Below are positions 8,227 to 17,090 of a stretch of DNA of 64,000 bases, piece after piece; within the stretch, counting starts at the first letter, position 1, and each line of letters starts with the position of its first letter. The notes under the pieces are model-generated. The model searched no databases. It had not been told where the DNA came from and saw only the letters and a list, made by a program, of their open reading frames with translations. The position numbers and the translations under genes were made by a program. This stretch comes from DASWJZ01 sp963846475 (GTDB lineage: Bacteria; Pseudomonadota; Alphaproteobacteria; Rhizobiales; Afifellaceae). The DNA lies in contig CAWJVZ010000003.1 of NCBI GenBank assembly GCA_963846475.1, forward strand, positions 124,001 through 188,000, in the 5' to 3' direction.

Positions 8227-9150
8227 ATGGCCGGGCAAAAACACGTCGCCGTGCTGATGGGGGGGTGGTCGGCGGAGCGGCCGGTCAGCCTCGCCTCCGG
8301 CAAGGAGTGCGCCGACGCGCTCGAGCAGGCCGGTTACCGCGTCACCCGCATCGACGTCGGCCGCGACATCGCCGAGGTGCTCACGCAGCTGAAGCCGGAC
8401 GTCGTCTTCAATGCGCTGCACGGGCCGTTCGGCGAGGACGGCACGATCCAGGGCGTCCTGGAGATCCTCGCCATTCCCTATACGCATTCCGGCGTGCTCG
8501 CCTCGGCGCTGGCCATGAACAAGCACAAGGCGAAGAGCGTCGCCGCGGCGGCCGGCATACCCGTCGCCGAGCACCGCATCGTCTCGCGCTTTGAAGCCGC
8601 CGCCGGGCACGTCCTGCCCGCCCCTTACGTGGTGAAGCCGATCGCCGAGGGCTCCTCCTTCGGCGTCATCATCGTGCCGGCCGACCAGGCGCATCCGCCG
8701 CAGTCGCTCGCCCGCGACGACTGGGGTTTTGGCGATGAGGTGATGGTGGAGCGCTTCATACCCGGCCGCGAGCTCACCTGCGCCGTGCAGGGCGACGAGT
8801 CGCTCGGCGTCACCGAGATCATCCCGCTCGGCCATGGCTTCTACGATTACGACGCAAAATACGCCGCCGGGGGATCAAAACACCTGTGCCCCGCCCCGCT
8901 TAAACCCTTTGTTTACCAAAACGTTCGCAGTCTCTCCCTTGAAGCGCACCGTGCCATCGGCTGCCGCGGCGTCTCCCGCTCCGACTTTCGCTTCGATGAA
9001 GACGGGACCGGCGAGGTGGTCTGGCTGGAGGTGAACACGCAGCCCGGCATGACGCGCACATCGCTGGTTCCCGAGCTCGCTGCCCTCGCCGGGCAGAGCT
9101 TTTCGGAGCTGGTGGCCTGGATGGTGGAGGACGCATCGTGTCGAAGGTAA
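8227..9150 (+). CDS. ddl: D-alanine--D-alanine ligase
   Basis: An ATP-grasp ligase making D-Ala-D-Ala for the pentapeptide stem; the target of D-cycloserine. Seen: 307 residues with VLMGGWSAERPVSLASG, FNALHGPFGEDGTIQG, the ATP-grasp core YVVKPIAEGSSFGV, and the C-terminal VWLEVNTQPGMT, which carries the magnesium ligands. GGAGG lies six bases before ATG 8227. It overlaps ftsQ by 13 bases. Because a toxin-antitoxin block precedes it, the ddl-ftsQAZ genes probably have their own promoter in the 85-bp gap after vapC, but no clear one is visible. Confidence 0.96.
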   Translation: MAGQKHVAVLMGGWSAERPVSLASGKECADALEQAGYRVTRIDVGRDIAEVLTQLKPDVVFNALHGPFGEDGTIQGVLEILAIPYTHSGVLASALAMNKHKAKSVAAAAGIPVAEHRIVSRFEAAAGHVLPAPYVVKPIAEGSSFGVIIVPADQAHPPQSLARDDWGFGDEVMVERFIPGRELTCAVQGDESLGVTEIIPLGHGFYDYDAKYAAGGSKHLCPAPLKPFVYQNVRSLSLEAHRAIGCRGVSRSDFRFDEDGTGEVVWLEVNTQPGMTRTSLVPELAALAGQSFSELVAWMVEDASCRR

Positions 9151-10052
9151 CGAGCGCAAGGAGGGGAGCGGCGGCGATCATCGCCGGCCTCGACCGTGCG
9201 CTCGGCGCGCTGATGCGGCCCGTCGTCAATCTCATGCCGCGGCGGCTGCGCCGCATCGCCGAGCGGATCGAGCGGCAGCGCACCCGCCCGGTCGGCCAGA
9301 TGGCGGCGGTGTCGTTCCTGCTCGCCGCCGTGCTCTACGGGCTGATCGTCGGCGGCCAATTGGGCCGGCTCGGCGACGCCATGCTCGTCGTCGCCGGCTT
9401 CGGCATCGAGAACATCGAGATCAACGGCTACAAGGAAACCTCCGAGCTCGCCATTCTGGAGAAGCTGGAAGTCGGCGGCTCGCTGGTCGGCTACGATGTC
9501 GCCGGGGCGCAGGACCGCATCGCCACCTTGCCGTGGGTGGCGCGCGCGACGGTCAGAAAATTCTATCCGAGCACGCTGTCGGTGGAAATCGAGGAGCGCG
9601 AGCCGTTTGCGCTGTGGCAGCGGCAAGGGCAGGTCTTCGTCATCGACCGCGGCGGCACGGAGATCGTCGAGCTGGAGGAATCCCGCTTCGGCAAGCTGCC
9701 CTTCATGGTCGGCGAGGGCGCCAACCAACAGGTCGGCGATTTCCTCGCCCATATCAACGCCGAGCCGGACATCGCCGCCCAGATGCGCGCGGCGGTGCTG
9801 GTGGCCGGACGCCGCTGGGACCTGCATCTGGAGGATGGCGTCACCGTAAAACTGCCGGAGAAGAACATCCGCGCCGCGCTCGCCCAGCTCGTCAGGCTGA
9901 ACGCCGAGCGGCAGCTCCTGCAGCGCGACGTTATCGTCATCGATCTGCGCCTGCCCGACCGGGTGACCGTGCGCCTGCCGGAAGGCCGCTCGCTGGAGGA
10001 CGTCACGTCGGACGGCCCGGACGAAGCGCCCGGCGCAAAGGCGCGCACGTGA
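9138..10052 (+). CDS. ftsQ: Cell division protein FtsQ
   Basis: A bitopic divisome scaffold that links FtsB/L and the FtsWI synthase. Seen: 304 residues: an Arg-rich cytoplasmic N-terminus, one membrane segment at ~55-75, a POTRA-like domain (IEINGYKETSELAILEKL), then the FtsQ beta domain with WVARATVRKFYPSTLSVEIEEREPFALWQ and a C-terminal VIDLRLPDRVTVRLPEG. The start overlaps ddl and the stop overlaps the ftsA GTG (GTGA). The Arg-rich head and length match Hyphomicrobiales FtsQ. Confidence 0.95.
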   Translation: MSKVTSARRGAAAIIAGLDRALGALMRPVVNLMPRRLRRIAERIERQRTRPVGQMAAVSFLLAAVLYGLIVGGQLGRLGDAMLVVAGFGIENIEINGYKETSELAILEKLEVGGSLVGYDVAGAQDRIATLPWVARATVRKFYPSTLSVEIEEREPFALWQRQGQVFVIDRGGTEIVELEESRFGKLPFMVGEGANQQVGDFLAHINAEPDIAAQMRAAVLVAGRRWDLHLEDGVTVKLPEKNIRAALAQLVRLNAERQLLQRDVIVIDLRLPDRVTVRLPEGRSLEDVTSDGPDEAPGAKART

Positions 10053-11375
10053 GCCGCCCGCCCCGCCACGCTTCCGGCGGCGTGTCGCGCATCAAGCCGC
10101 TCGGCTCGCGCCGCTCGAGCACCGTCAGCGTGCTCGACGTCGGCTCGACGAAAATCTGCTGCCTCATTGCCCGGCTGAAGCCGCGCGACGGCGATGCGCT
10201 GCACCGCCGCACCCACGCTCGTGGAAGTGCTCGGCTTTGCCTCGACCCGCTCGCGCGGCATCAAGTCCGGCGTGGTCGTCGACCTGGAGGAGGCGGAGCA
10301 GGCGATCAGGCTCGCCGTCGACGGGGCGGAGCGCATGGCCGAGGTGACGGTCGGCAGCCTCATCGTCAACCTCTCCTGCGGACGGCTGCGGAGCGAGACC
10401 TACTCGGCGAGCGTCAAGGTCGACGGCCCGGTGGTGGAAGCCGACATCCAGCGCGTGCTCGCCGCCGGCGGCGCCCATTCGGTGAGCGACGGGCGCATGG
10501 TGCTGCACTCGCTGCCGATCGGCTACGCGCTCGACGCCAATCGCGGCATGCACGACCCGATCGGCATGCTCGGCGAGACGCTCGGCGTCGACATGCACGT
10601 CGTCACCGCCGACGAGGCGCCGCTGCGCAACCTGGAGCTGGCCGTCAACCGCTGCCACCTGGAGGTGGAGACGGTGGTGGCGACGCCCTATGCGGCGGGG
10701 CTTGCCGCGCTCGTCGACGACGAGGCGCAGCTCGGCGTCGCCTGCATCGACATGGGCGGCGGCACGACGACGCTTTCCGTCTTCCACAATGGCGAGTTCG
10801 TGCATGCCGACGCCATCGCCGTCGGCGGCCAGCACGTCACGCTCGATATTGCCCGCGGGCTCTCCACCAATCTGGCGGACGCGGAGCGCATCAAGGCGCG
10901 GCACGGCTCGGCGCTGCCCTCCATCTCCGACGAGAAGGACATTCTCACCATCCCGCCGGTCGGCGAGGACGAGCGCGACCACCCCAACACCGTGCCGCGC
11001 TCGGCGCTGACCCGCATCATCCGGCCGCGCATCGAAGAGACGCTCGAGATGGCGCGCGACATGCTGGTCAAGTCCGGCTTCTCCGAACAGGTCGGCAAGC
11101 GCGTCGTGCTGACCGGCGGCGCCAGCCAGCTCACCGGCCTGACGGAGACGGCGCGGCGCATGCTCGGCCGCAACGTCCGGCTCGGCCGGCCGCTCGGCAT
11201 CGCCGGGCTCCCGGAAGCGGCGAAGAGCCCGGCCTTCGCGGCCGCGGTGGGGCTCGTCGTCTACCCGCAGGTGGCGCAGATCGAACAATTCCGCGCACGC
11301 CGGCCGCTCATGTCGAGGACCGGAACGGACGGCTACTTCGCGCGGATGGGGCAGTGGATCAAGGACAGCTTCTGA
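10049..11375 (+). CDS. ftsA: Cell division protein FtsA, interrupted by one frameshift
   Basis: An actin-like membrane anchor for FtsZ. Seen: the start GTG 10049 overlaps the ftsQ stop. The first ~55 codons (SSTVSVLDVGSTKICCLIARL, the phosphate-1 loop) are in one frame and the rest (VEVLGFASTRSRGIKSGV onward) in the next. One extra base at about 10216 explains this: dropping it gives RTH-LVEVLG. The remaining domains are intact: SHS2/1C, the phosphate-2 motif IDMGGGTTTLSVF, VLTGGASQLTG, and the C-terminal amphipathic tail (MGQWIKDSF). Total ~442 residues, the normal size. Since ftsA is essential here and followed by a normal ftsZ, a sequencing error is likelier than a real mutation. Confidence 0.9.
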
Positions 11376-11442
11376 GGAAGCGGCAGCAACGACGGCAGCG
11401 GCAAGGCTTCGGCCTGGCGGAAAGGCGGAAGAGGACGGAACG

Positions 11443-13227
11443 ATGAGTATCAATCTGAAGATGCCCGACATCACGGAACTGAAGCCGAGGATCACTGTCT
11501 TCGGCGTCGGTGGAGCCGGCTGCAACGCCGTCAACAACATGATCGAGGCGGGGCTGCAGGGCGTCGACTTCGTCGTCGCCAATACCGACGCCCAGGCGCT
11601 CTCGATGACCAAGGCGGACCGCCTCATCCAGATGGGCGTGGCGGTAACGCAGGGCCTCGGCGCCGGCTCGCAGCCGGAGATCGGCCGCGCCGCCGCCGAG
11701 GAGACGCTCGACGAGATCAACGACCATCTGTCGGGCGCGCACATGGCCTTCATCACCGCCGGCATGGGCGGCGGCACCGGGACCGGCGCGGCGCCCGTCG
11801 TGGCGCGGGCGGCGCGCGAAAGCGGCATCCTGACCGTCGGCGTGGTGACGAAGCCGTTCCAGTTCGAAGGCCAGCGCCGCATGCGGATCGCCGACGCCGG
11901 CATCCTGGAGCTGCAAAAACACGTCGATACGCTGATCGTCATCCCGAACCAGAACCTCTTCCGCATCGCCAACGACAAGACCACCTTCGCCGACGCCTTC
12001 GCCATGGCCGACGAGGTGCTCTATTCGGGGGTCGCCTGCATCACCGACCTGATGGTGAAGGACGGGCTGATCAACCTCGACTTCGCCGACGTCCGCTCCG
12101 TCATGCGCGAGATGGGCAAGGCGATGATGGGGACCGGCGAGGCGTCCGGCGACAAGCGGGCGATCGAGGCGGCCGAGAAAGCCATCTCCAACCCGCTCCT
12201 CGACGACGTCTGCATGCGCGGCGCCAAGGGCCTGCTCATCTCCATCACCGGCGGCCGCGACATGACCCTGTTCGAGGTCGACGAGGCGGCGAGCCGGGTG
12301 CGCGAGGAGGTCGAGCCGGAGGCGAACATCATCTTCGGCGCGACCTTCGACGAAGGCCTGGAAGGCATCATCCGCGTCTCCGTCGTGGCGACCGGCATCG
12401 AGCAGGAGCGCGTCCAGGAGCAGGTCGCTCCGCCGACCGCCGGCATGGCGGAGCTGACGCGCCGGCTGAAATCCGTGGCGCAGCCCGGAGCTGCGCCAGC
12501 CGCCAGCCATCATCCCGGGCATGCGGCGCCGCAGTCGCCGCAGCGCGAGGCCGTTCCGGCCTATGCGCTGGAGGGGCTGGAGCAGGAGCTGGCAATTCCG
12601 CTGGCGCAGACCCGTCCGCAGGCTGGCCAGGCGCGGCCGGCGGCGGCGCAGGGCCGGCCGGCCGGCGACCCTTCGGTCCGCATCGGACCGTTCCGCCCGG
12701 ACCCCTCGCTCATGGCCAGGCAGGCCGATGCGGATGCCGAGCATGCCCGCGCCAATGAAGCGGCCGCTCGCGCCGTCGCGTCGCCGCACTTCATCCCGCC
12801 CGCTGCCGAGCGGCCGGAAGAGGTGCAGGCCCGCATGCCGCGGGTGGAGGATTTTCCGGCGGTCGCGCAGCGGCAGATCAAGGCGCAGCAGGCGCAGGCT
12901 GCGGCTCCGGAAGAGGATCGCCGGCCGCGCGGACTGCTCGCCCGCCTGACCAGCGGCCTGACCCGCCGCGACGATGAGGAGCACGACGCACCGGCGCCGG
13001 CCCGGGCCGCGCGGCAGAATGCCGAGGAGCCGCGCGTCGTTGCCGCTTCCCCGCCGGCGGCGCATCCGGCCAACACCCCGGCCTCGGAGTTCAAGCCGCA
13101 GCAGCGCCGCATGGGCGAGGGCGGTGGAGCGGCCGGCAATCTCGACCAACGCGGCCGCGCCGCGCCTGTCGAGCAGGGCCGCGACGAGATCGAGATCCCG
13201 GCATTCCTGCGCCGCCAGACGAACTGA
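11443..13227 (+). CDS. ftsZ: Cell division GTPase FtsZ
   Basis: A tubulin homologue that forms the Z ring. Seen: 594 residues. GVGGAGCNAVNNMI and the tubulin signature GGGTGTGAAPVVA lie in the first ~110 residues. The T7 loop NLDFADVRSVM is at ~205, and the GTPase and C-terminal domains end near residue 320. They are followed by an unusually long, Pro/Ala/Gln-rich linker of ~250 residues and the conserved C-terminal peptide EIEIPAFLRRQ that binds FtsA. Long linkers are typical of Hyphomicrobiales and Caulobacterales. It lies 67 bp after ftsA and has a hairpin terminator downstream. Confidence 0.97.
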   Translation: MSINLKMPDITELKPRITVFGVGGAGCNAVNNMIEAGLQGVDFVVANTDAQALSMTKADRLIQMGVAVTQGLGAGSQPEIGRAAAEETLDEINDHLSGAHMAFITAGMGGGTGTGAAPVVARAARESGILTVGVVTKPFQFEGQRRMRIADAGILELQKHVDTLIVIPNQNLFRIANDKTTFADAFAMADEVLYSGVACITDLMVKDGLINLDFADVRSVMREMGKAMMGTGEASGDKRAIEAAEKAISNPLLDDVCMRGAKGLLISITGGRDMTLFEVDEAASRVREEVEPEANIIFGATFDEGLEGIIRVSVVATGIEQERVQEQVAPPTAGMAELTRRLKSVAQPGAAPAASHHPGHAAPQSPQREAVPAYALEGLEQELAIPLAQTRPQAGQARPAAAQGRPAGDPSVRIGPFRPDPSLMARQADADAEHARANEAAARAVASPHFIPPAAERPEEVQARMPRVEDFPAVAQRQIKAQQAQAAAPEEDRRPRGLLARLTSGLTRRDDEEHDAPAPARAARQNAEEPRVVAASPPAAHPANTPASEFKPQQRRMGEGGGAAGNLDQRGRAAPVEQGRDEIEIPAFLRRQTN

Positions 13228-13252
13228 GGCGCGGGGGCAGCGATCGGGCTGG

Positions 13253-13279
13253 GCCGGCACGTGCAAGCGTGCCGGCTTT
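13253..13279 (+). terminator. Rho-independent-like terminator after ftsZ
   Basis: Seen: a perfect 9-bp stem (GCCGGCACG / CGTGCCGGC) with a 6-base loop, followed by a short TTT, 26 bp after the ftsZ stop. The T-run is weak, so termination may be partial. It separates the dcw genes from lpxC. Confidence 0.6.
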
Positions 13280-13468
13280 GCCATGCCCCGATCGGCTGGC
13301 CTAACGTGCCGGGCCAACGTAACAAAAGGTAAGAAACCTTGATTGGCGAAGCCGCGAGGCTGCCGTTAGTTTCTCGGCAAAGCAGGGTGCCAAGCCCTCC
13401 GGATTTGGGGCGTCAGACAAAAACAGCAGGACGGCGCTGCGGCTGACCTCAGGGGCGATGGACGGTAA

Positions 13469-14432
13469 ATGGGTTTTTCCAGACGAAGCGGGCAGAAGAC
13501 GCTGCGGGAGCGCGTGAGCCTCTCAGGCATCGGCGTTCATGGCGGCAAGCCCGTCAGCATTGCGCTCTGCCCGGCCGACGCGGACAGCGGCATCTCCTTC
13601 CTCCGCACCAATCTGCCGGGCTCGCCGGACGTCGAGATCCCGGCCCTTGCCCGACAGGTCGGCTCGAGCGAGCTCTGCACCGTTTTGGGCGATCCCCGCG
13701 GCGCCTCGGTCGCGACCGTGGAGCATCTCCTCGCCGCCCTGGTCGGCGTCGGCGTGGACAACGCCTTGATCGAGATCGACGGCCCGGAAGTGCCGGTCAT
13801 GGACGGCAGCGCGGCGGTGTTCGTCGATGCGATCGACCAGGTGGGGCTGGTCGTCCAGCGGGCTCCGAAGCGTTTCCTGAAGATCCGCAAGCCCGTCCGC
13901 GTCGAGATCGGCTCCGCTTTCGCCGAGTTCCGGCCCTACGAAGGCTGCCGCTTCGAGATCGGCATCGCCTACGATTGCCCCGTCATCGGCAACCAGGGCA
14001 TCGGCATCGATGTGACGCCGAAACGCTTTCGCCGCGAGATCGCCCGCGCCCGCACCTACGGCTATATGCGGGACGTCGAGCGACTCTGGAGCGCCGGCTT
14101 CGCGCTCGGCTCGTCGCTGGAGAATTCCGTCGTGATCGGCGACGGCGCCGTGGTGAACCCGGAGGGCCTGCGCTATCCCGACGAGTTCGTCCGCCACAAG
14201 GTGCTCGACGCCATCGGCGATCTGGCGCTGGCCGGCGCACCGATCCGCGGCCTCTACCGGTCCTACAAGGGCGGCCACAAGCTGAACGCCATGGCGCTTG
14301 CCGCGCTGCTTCAGCAGAAGGATGCCTGGGCAATCGTTTCCGCCCCCGCCAGGCAGGACTCCCGCGCCGAAGCGCCGCGGCGAGTTTCTGGCCGGCCTCC
14401 TCGGTCCCTCCCTGGTGGCGGAGATCTCCTGA
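13469..14432 (+). CDS. lpxC: UDP-3-O-acyl-N-acetylglucosamine deacetylase, frameshift near the 3' end
   Basis: A zinc amidase catalysing the committed step of lipid A synthesis. Seen: TLRERVSLSGIGVHGGKPV, the zinc-ligand segment VEHLLAALVG (first His), then FRREIARARTYGYM, DEFVRHKVLDAIGDLAL (His and Asp ligands) and YKGGHKLN (catalytic His). Near 14375-14382 the frame shifts by one base. The true C-terminus EFLAGLLGPSLVAEIS ends at the TGA at 14430-14432. Without the correction the frame runs to 14479 with non-family sequence. Restored length is ~320 residues, normal for alphaproteobacteria. There is a 240-bp gap after ftsZ. Confidence 0.92.
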
Positions 14433-14550
14433 GCCGCTCCGCGGGCCTTCGTCATAGCCCGGCCATCATTCAATGCTGAACGGCTTGGACCTTGCGGCCA
14501 TGTCGGATATCAGGGGATTCCGGCCGGCCGGCAAATCCAGGCAGATTCTT

Positions 14551-15402
14551 ATGCAGAACCGCAATCCCGTCGCGTTCCTCCGCCGCTATGCGACGGCGCT
14601 TGTCGCTCTGCCGCTTGTCGGCCTGCTGCTGGCCGGCTGCTTCGGCAGGGGCGACAAGACGGAGGAGGCAGCCGCCGAGCCGCCTGACCTTCTCTACAAC
14701 CAGGGACTGGCTCTCCTGAATGCCGGCGAGACGCGCAAGGCGTCCGACACGTTCCAGGAGATCGACAAGCAGCATCCCTATTCCGACTATGCGCGCCGCT
14801 CGATGATTATGTCGGCGTTCCTCAATTTCCGCCGCGGCAAGTACACGGAGGCGATCACCGAAGCGCAGCGCTACGTGACCTTGTTCCCGGCAAGCCCTGA
14901 CGCAGCCTACGCCCACTATTTGATCGGCGAGGCCTATTTCCGCCAGATCCCCGACGTGACGCGCGACCAGGATCTGTCGGAGCGCGCGATCGAGGCCATG
15001 AACGTCGTGGTGACCAAGTTTCCCGATTCCGATTATGCCGAGGACGCCAAGAAGAAAATGGAGCTGGCGCGCGACCAGATCGCCGGCAAGGAGATGCAGA
15101 TCGGCCGCTACTATCTTGAGCGGCGCGAATATCTGGCGGCGGTCAACCGCTTCCGCAACGTCGTGACGACCTACCAGACGACGCGGCACGTCGAGGAGGC
15201 GCTGCACCGCCTGACCGAATCCTACCTGGCGCTCGGCATCGTCCCCGAGGCGCAGACCGCGGCGGCCGTGCTCGGCCACAATTTCCCTGACAGCGAGTGG
15301 TACCAGGACAGCTACGCCCTTTTGAACAAGGGCGGCTTGCAGCCCTCGGAAAACGAGGGCTCGTGGATCTCGCGCGTCTTCCGCGGCGGTGCCGACGCCT
15401 GA
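14551..15402 (+). CDS. bamD: Outer membrane protein assembly factor BamD (lipoprotein)
   Basis: An essential lipoprotein of the BAM complex that helps insert beta-barrels into the outer membrane. Seen: 283 residues from ATG 14551. This start gives a proper signal peptide with lipobox LLLAGC; the longer frame from 14473 adds non-signal residues. It carries five TPR-like repeats (LLYNQGLALLNAGE, HPYSDYARRSMIM, RGKYTEAITEAQRYV, FPASPDAAYAHYLIG, REYLAAVNRF). Position between lpxC and recN is standard for Hyphomicrobiales. It is intact. Confidence 0.94.
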   Translation: MQNRNPVAFLRRYATALVALPLVGLLLAGCFGRGDKTEEAAAEPPDLLYNQGLALLNAGETRKASDTFQEIDKQHPYSDYARRSMIMSAFLNFRRGKYTEAITEAQRYVTLFPASPDAAYAHYLIGEAYFRQIPDVTRDQDLSERAIEAMNVVVTKFPDSDYAEDAKKKMELARDQIAGKEMQIGRYYLERREYLAAVNRFRNVVTTYQTTRHVEEALHRLTESYLALGIVPEAQTAAAVLGHNFPDSEWYQDSYALLNKGGLQPSENEGSWISRVFRGGADA

Positions 15403-15417
15403 TAGACCTTGCCGGCA

Positions 15418-17090
15418 ATGCTGGCGAATCTCACCGTCCAGGACATCGTTCTCATCGACCGGCTCGGCATCGACTTCGATGCCGGGCTGACGGTGCTCAC
15501 CGGCGAGACCGGGGCGGGAAAATCGATCCTCCTCGACGCGCTGTCGCTGGCGCTCGGCTCGCGCGGCGACGCCGAGCTGGTGCGGAGAGGCTCCGCGCGT
15601 GCCCAGGTGACCGCGACCTTCGAGCCGCCGCCCGGCCACGGCGTCGAGGCGGTGCTGTCGGAAAACGGCATCGACTGCGACGGCCCGCTGATCCTCCGCC
15701 GGACGCAGACGCCGGACGGCAAGACCCGCGCCTACATCAACGACCAGCCGTGCAGCGTGTCGCTCCTCAAGGCGGTCGGCGCGCTCCTGGTGGAGATCCA
15801 CGGCCAGCACGACGACCGCGCTCTGGTGAGCGGCGAGGAGCACCGGCGGCTCCTCGACGCTTTTGGGCGTCTCGAAGCCGATGTCGCCGAAGTCGCAGCG
15901 CGTTATCGCAGCCTCAGGGAACTCCGGGAACAGGCGTCAACAGCTGCGCGCCGAGCTCGCCTCGGCCGAGCGCGAATCCGATTATTTGCGCGCCGCCGTC
16001 GAGGAGCTGGAGGAGTTGTCGCCCGAGCCGGGCGAGGAGACGGCGCTGGCCGAGCGCCGGCAGTTCCTGATGCGCGCGGCAAAGATTGCCGGCGACCTTA
16101 ATGAGGCGCACGAGATCGTCGGCGGCACTGCCTCGCCGATGCCGGGCCTGGTCGGGCTGTCGCGTCGGCTGGAGCGGAAATCGGCCGAGCTGCCGGGCCT
16201 GCTGGAAGGCACCATCGAGGCCCTGAACGCCGCCATCGATCATCTCGACGAAGCGCGCCGCGGCCTGGAGGCGGCGATCCACAGCTGCGAGTTCGACCCG
16301 CCCGAGCTGGAGCGCACCGAGGAGCGGCTCTTTGCGCTCCGAGCCGCGGCGCGGAAATACCAGGTCGTGGTCGAGGATCTGCCGGCGGTCGCGGCGGAGT
16401 TTTCGGCGCGTCTCGCCGATCTCGACGTCGGCGGCGAGCGCCTCGCGGCGCTGGACAAGGCGGTCGCCGAAGCCGAAGCGCTCTATCGAGACGCCGCCCG
16501 CACCTTGTCGGAGCGCCGCGCCGAGTCCGCCGCTGGCGCTGGAAGCGGCCGTCAACGCCGAGCTCCCGGCGCTGAAGCTGGAGGCAGCCCGCTTCATCGT
16601 GGCGCGGGAGGTGGACGAGGCCGCCATGTCCCCCGACGGTCTCGATCGGGTCGCCTTCCATGTGCGCACCAACCCGGGCACCGAGCCGGGCCCGCTGATG
16701 AAGGTCGCGTCGGGCGGCGAGCTGTCGCGTTTCCTGCTGGCGCTGAAGGTGGCGCTGGCCGACCGCGGCTCCGCGCCGACGCTCGTCTTCGACGAGATCG
16801 ACGCAGGCGCAGGGGGCGCCGTGGCGGAGGCGATCGGCCGCCGCCTGGCCCGCCTGGCCGCGCGCGTGCAAGTGCTCTCGGTCACCCATGCGCCGCAGGT
16901 CGCCGCGCACGCGCAGGCGCATCTCCTCATCACCAAGGCGGAGACGGAGGGTGGCGCGCGGGTGCTGACCAGGGTCGAGCCGGTCGCCGGGCCGGAGCGG
17001 CGCGAGGAGATCGCCCGCATGCTCGCCGGCGCCACCATCTCCGACGAGGCCCGCGCCGCGGCGGAGCGGCTGATGCAAGGCGCGGCGTGA
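15418..17090 (+). CDS. recN: DNA repair protein RecN, two frameshifts
   Basis: An SMC-like ATPase acting in double-strand-break repair. Seen in three successive frames. First, from ATG 15418: Walker A GETGAGKSILLDAL, INDQPCSVSLLKAVG and VEIHGQHDDRAL. Second, from ~15935: the coiled-coil arms (QQLRAELASAERES, AHEIVGG). Third, from ~16525: signature VASGGELSRFLLALK, Walker B TLVFDEIDAGAGG and VLSVTHAPQVAAHA. Each shift is +1 (one extra base or two missing). The assembled length is ~556 residues, the family norm. All motifs are present, so sequencing errors are likely. The stop overlaps the ligA GTG start. Confidence 0.88.
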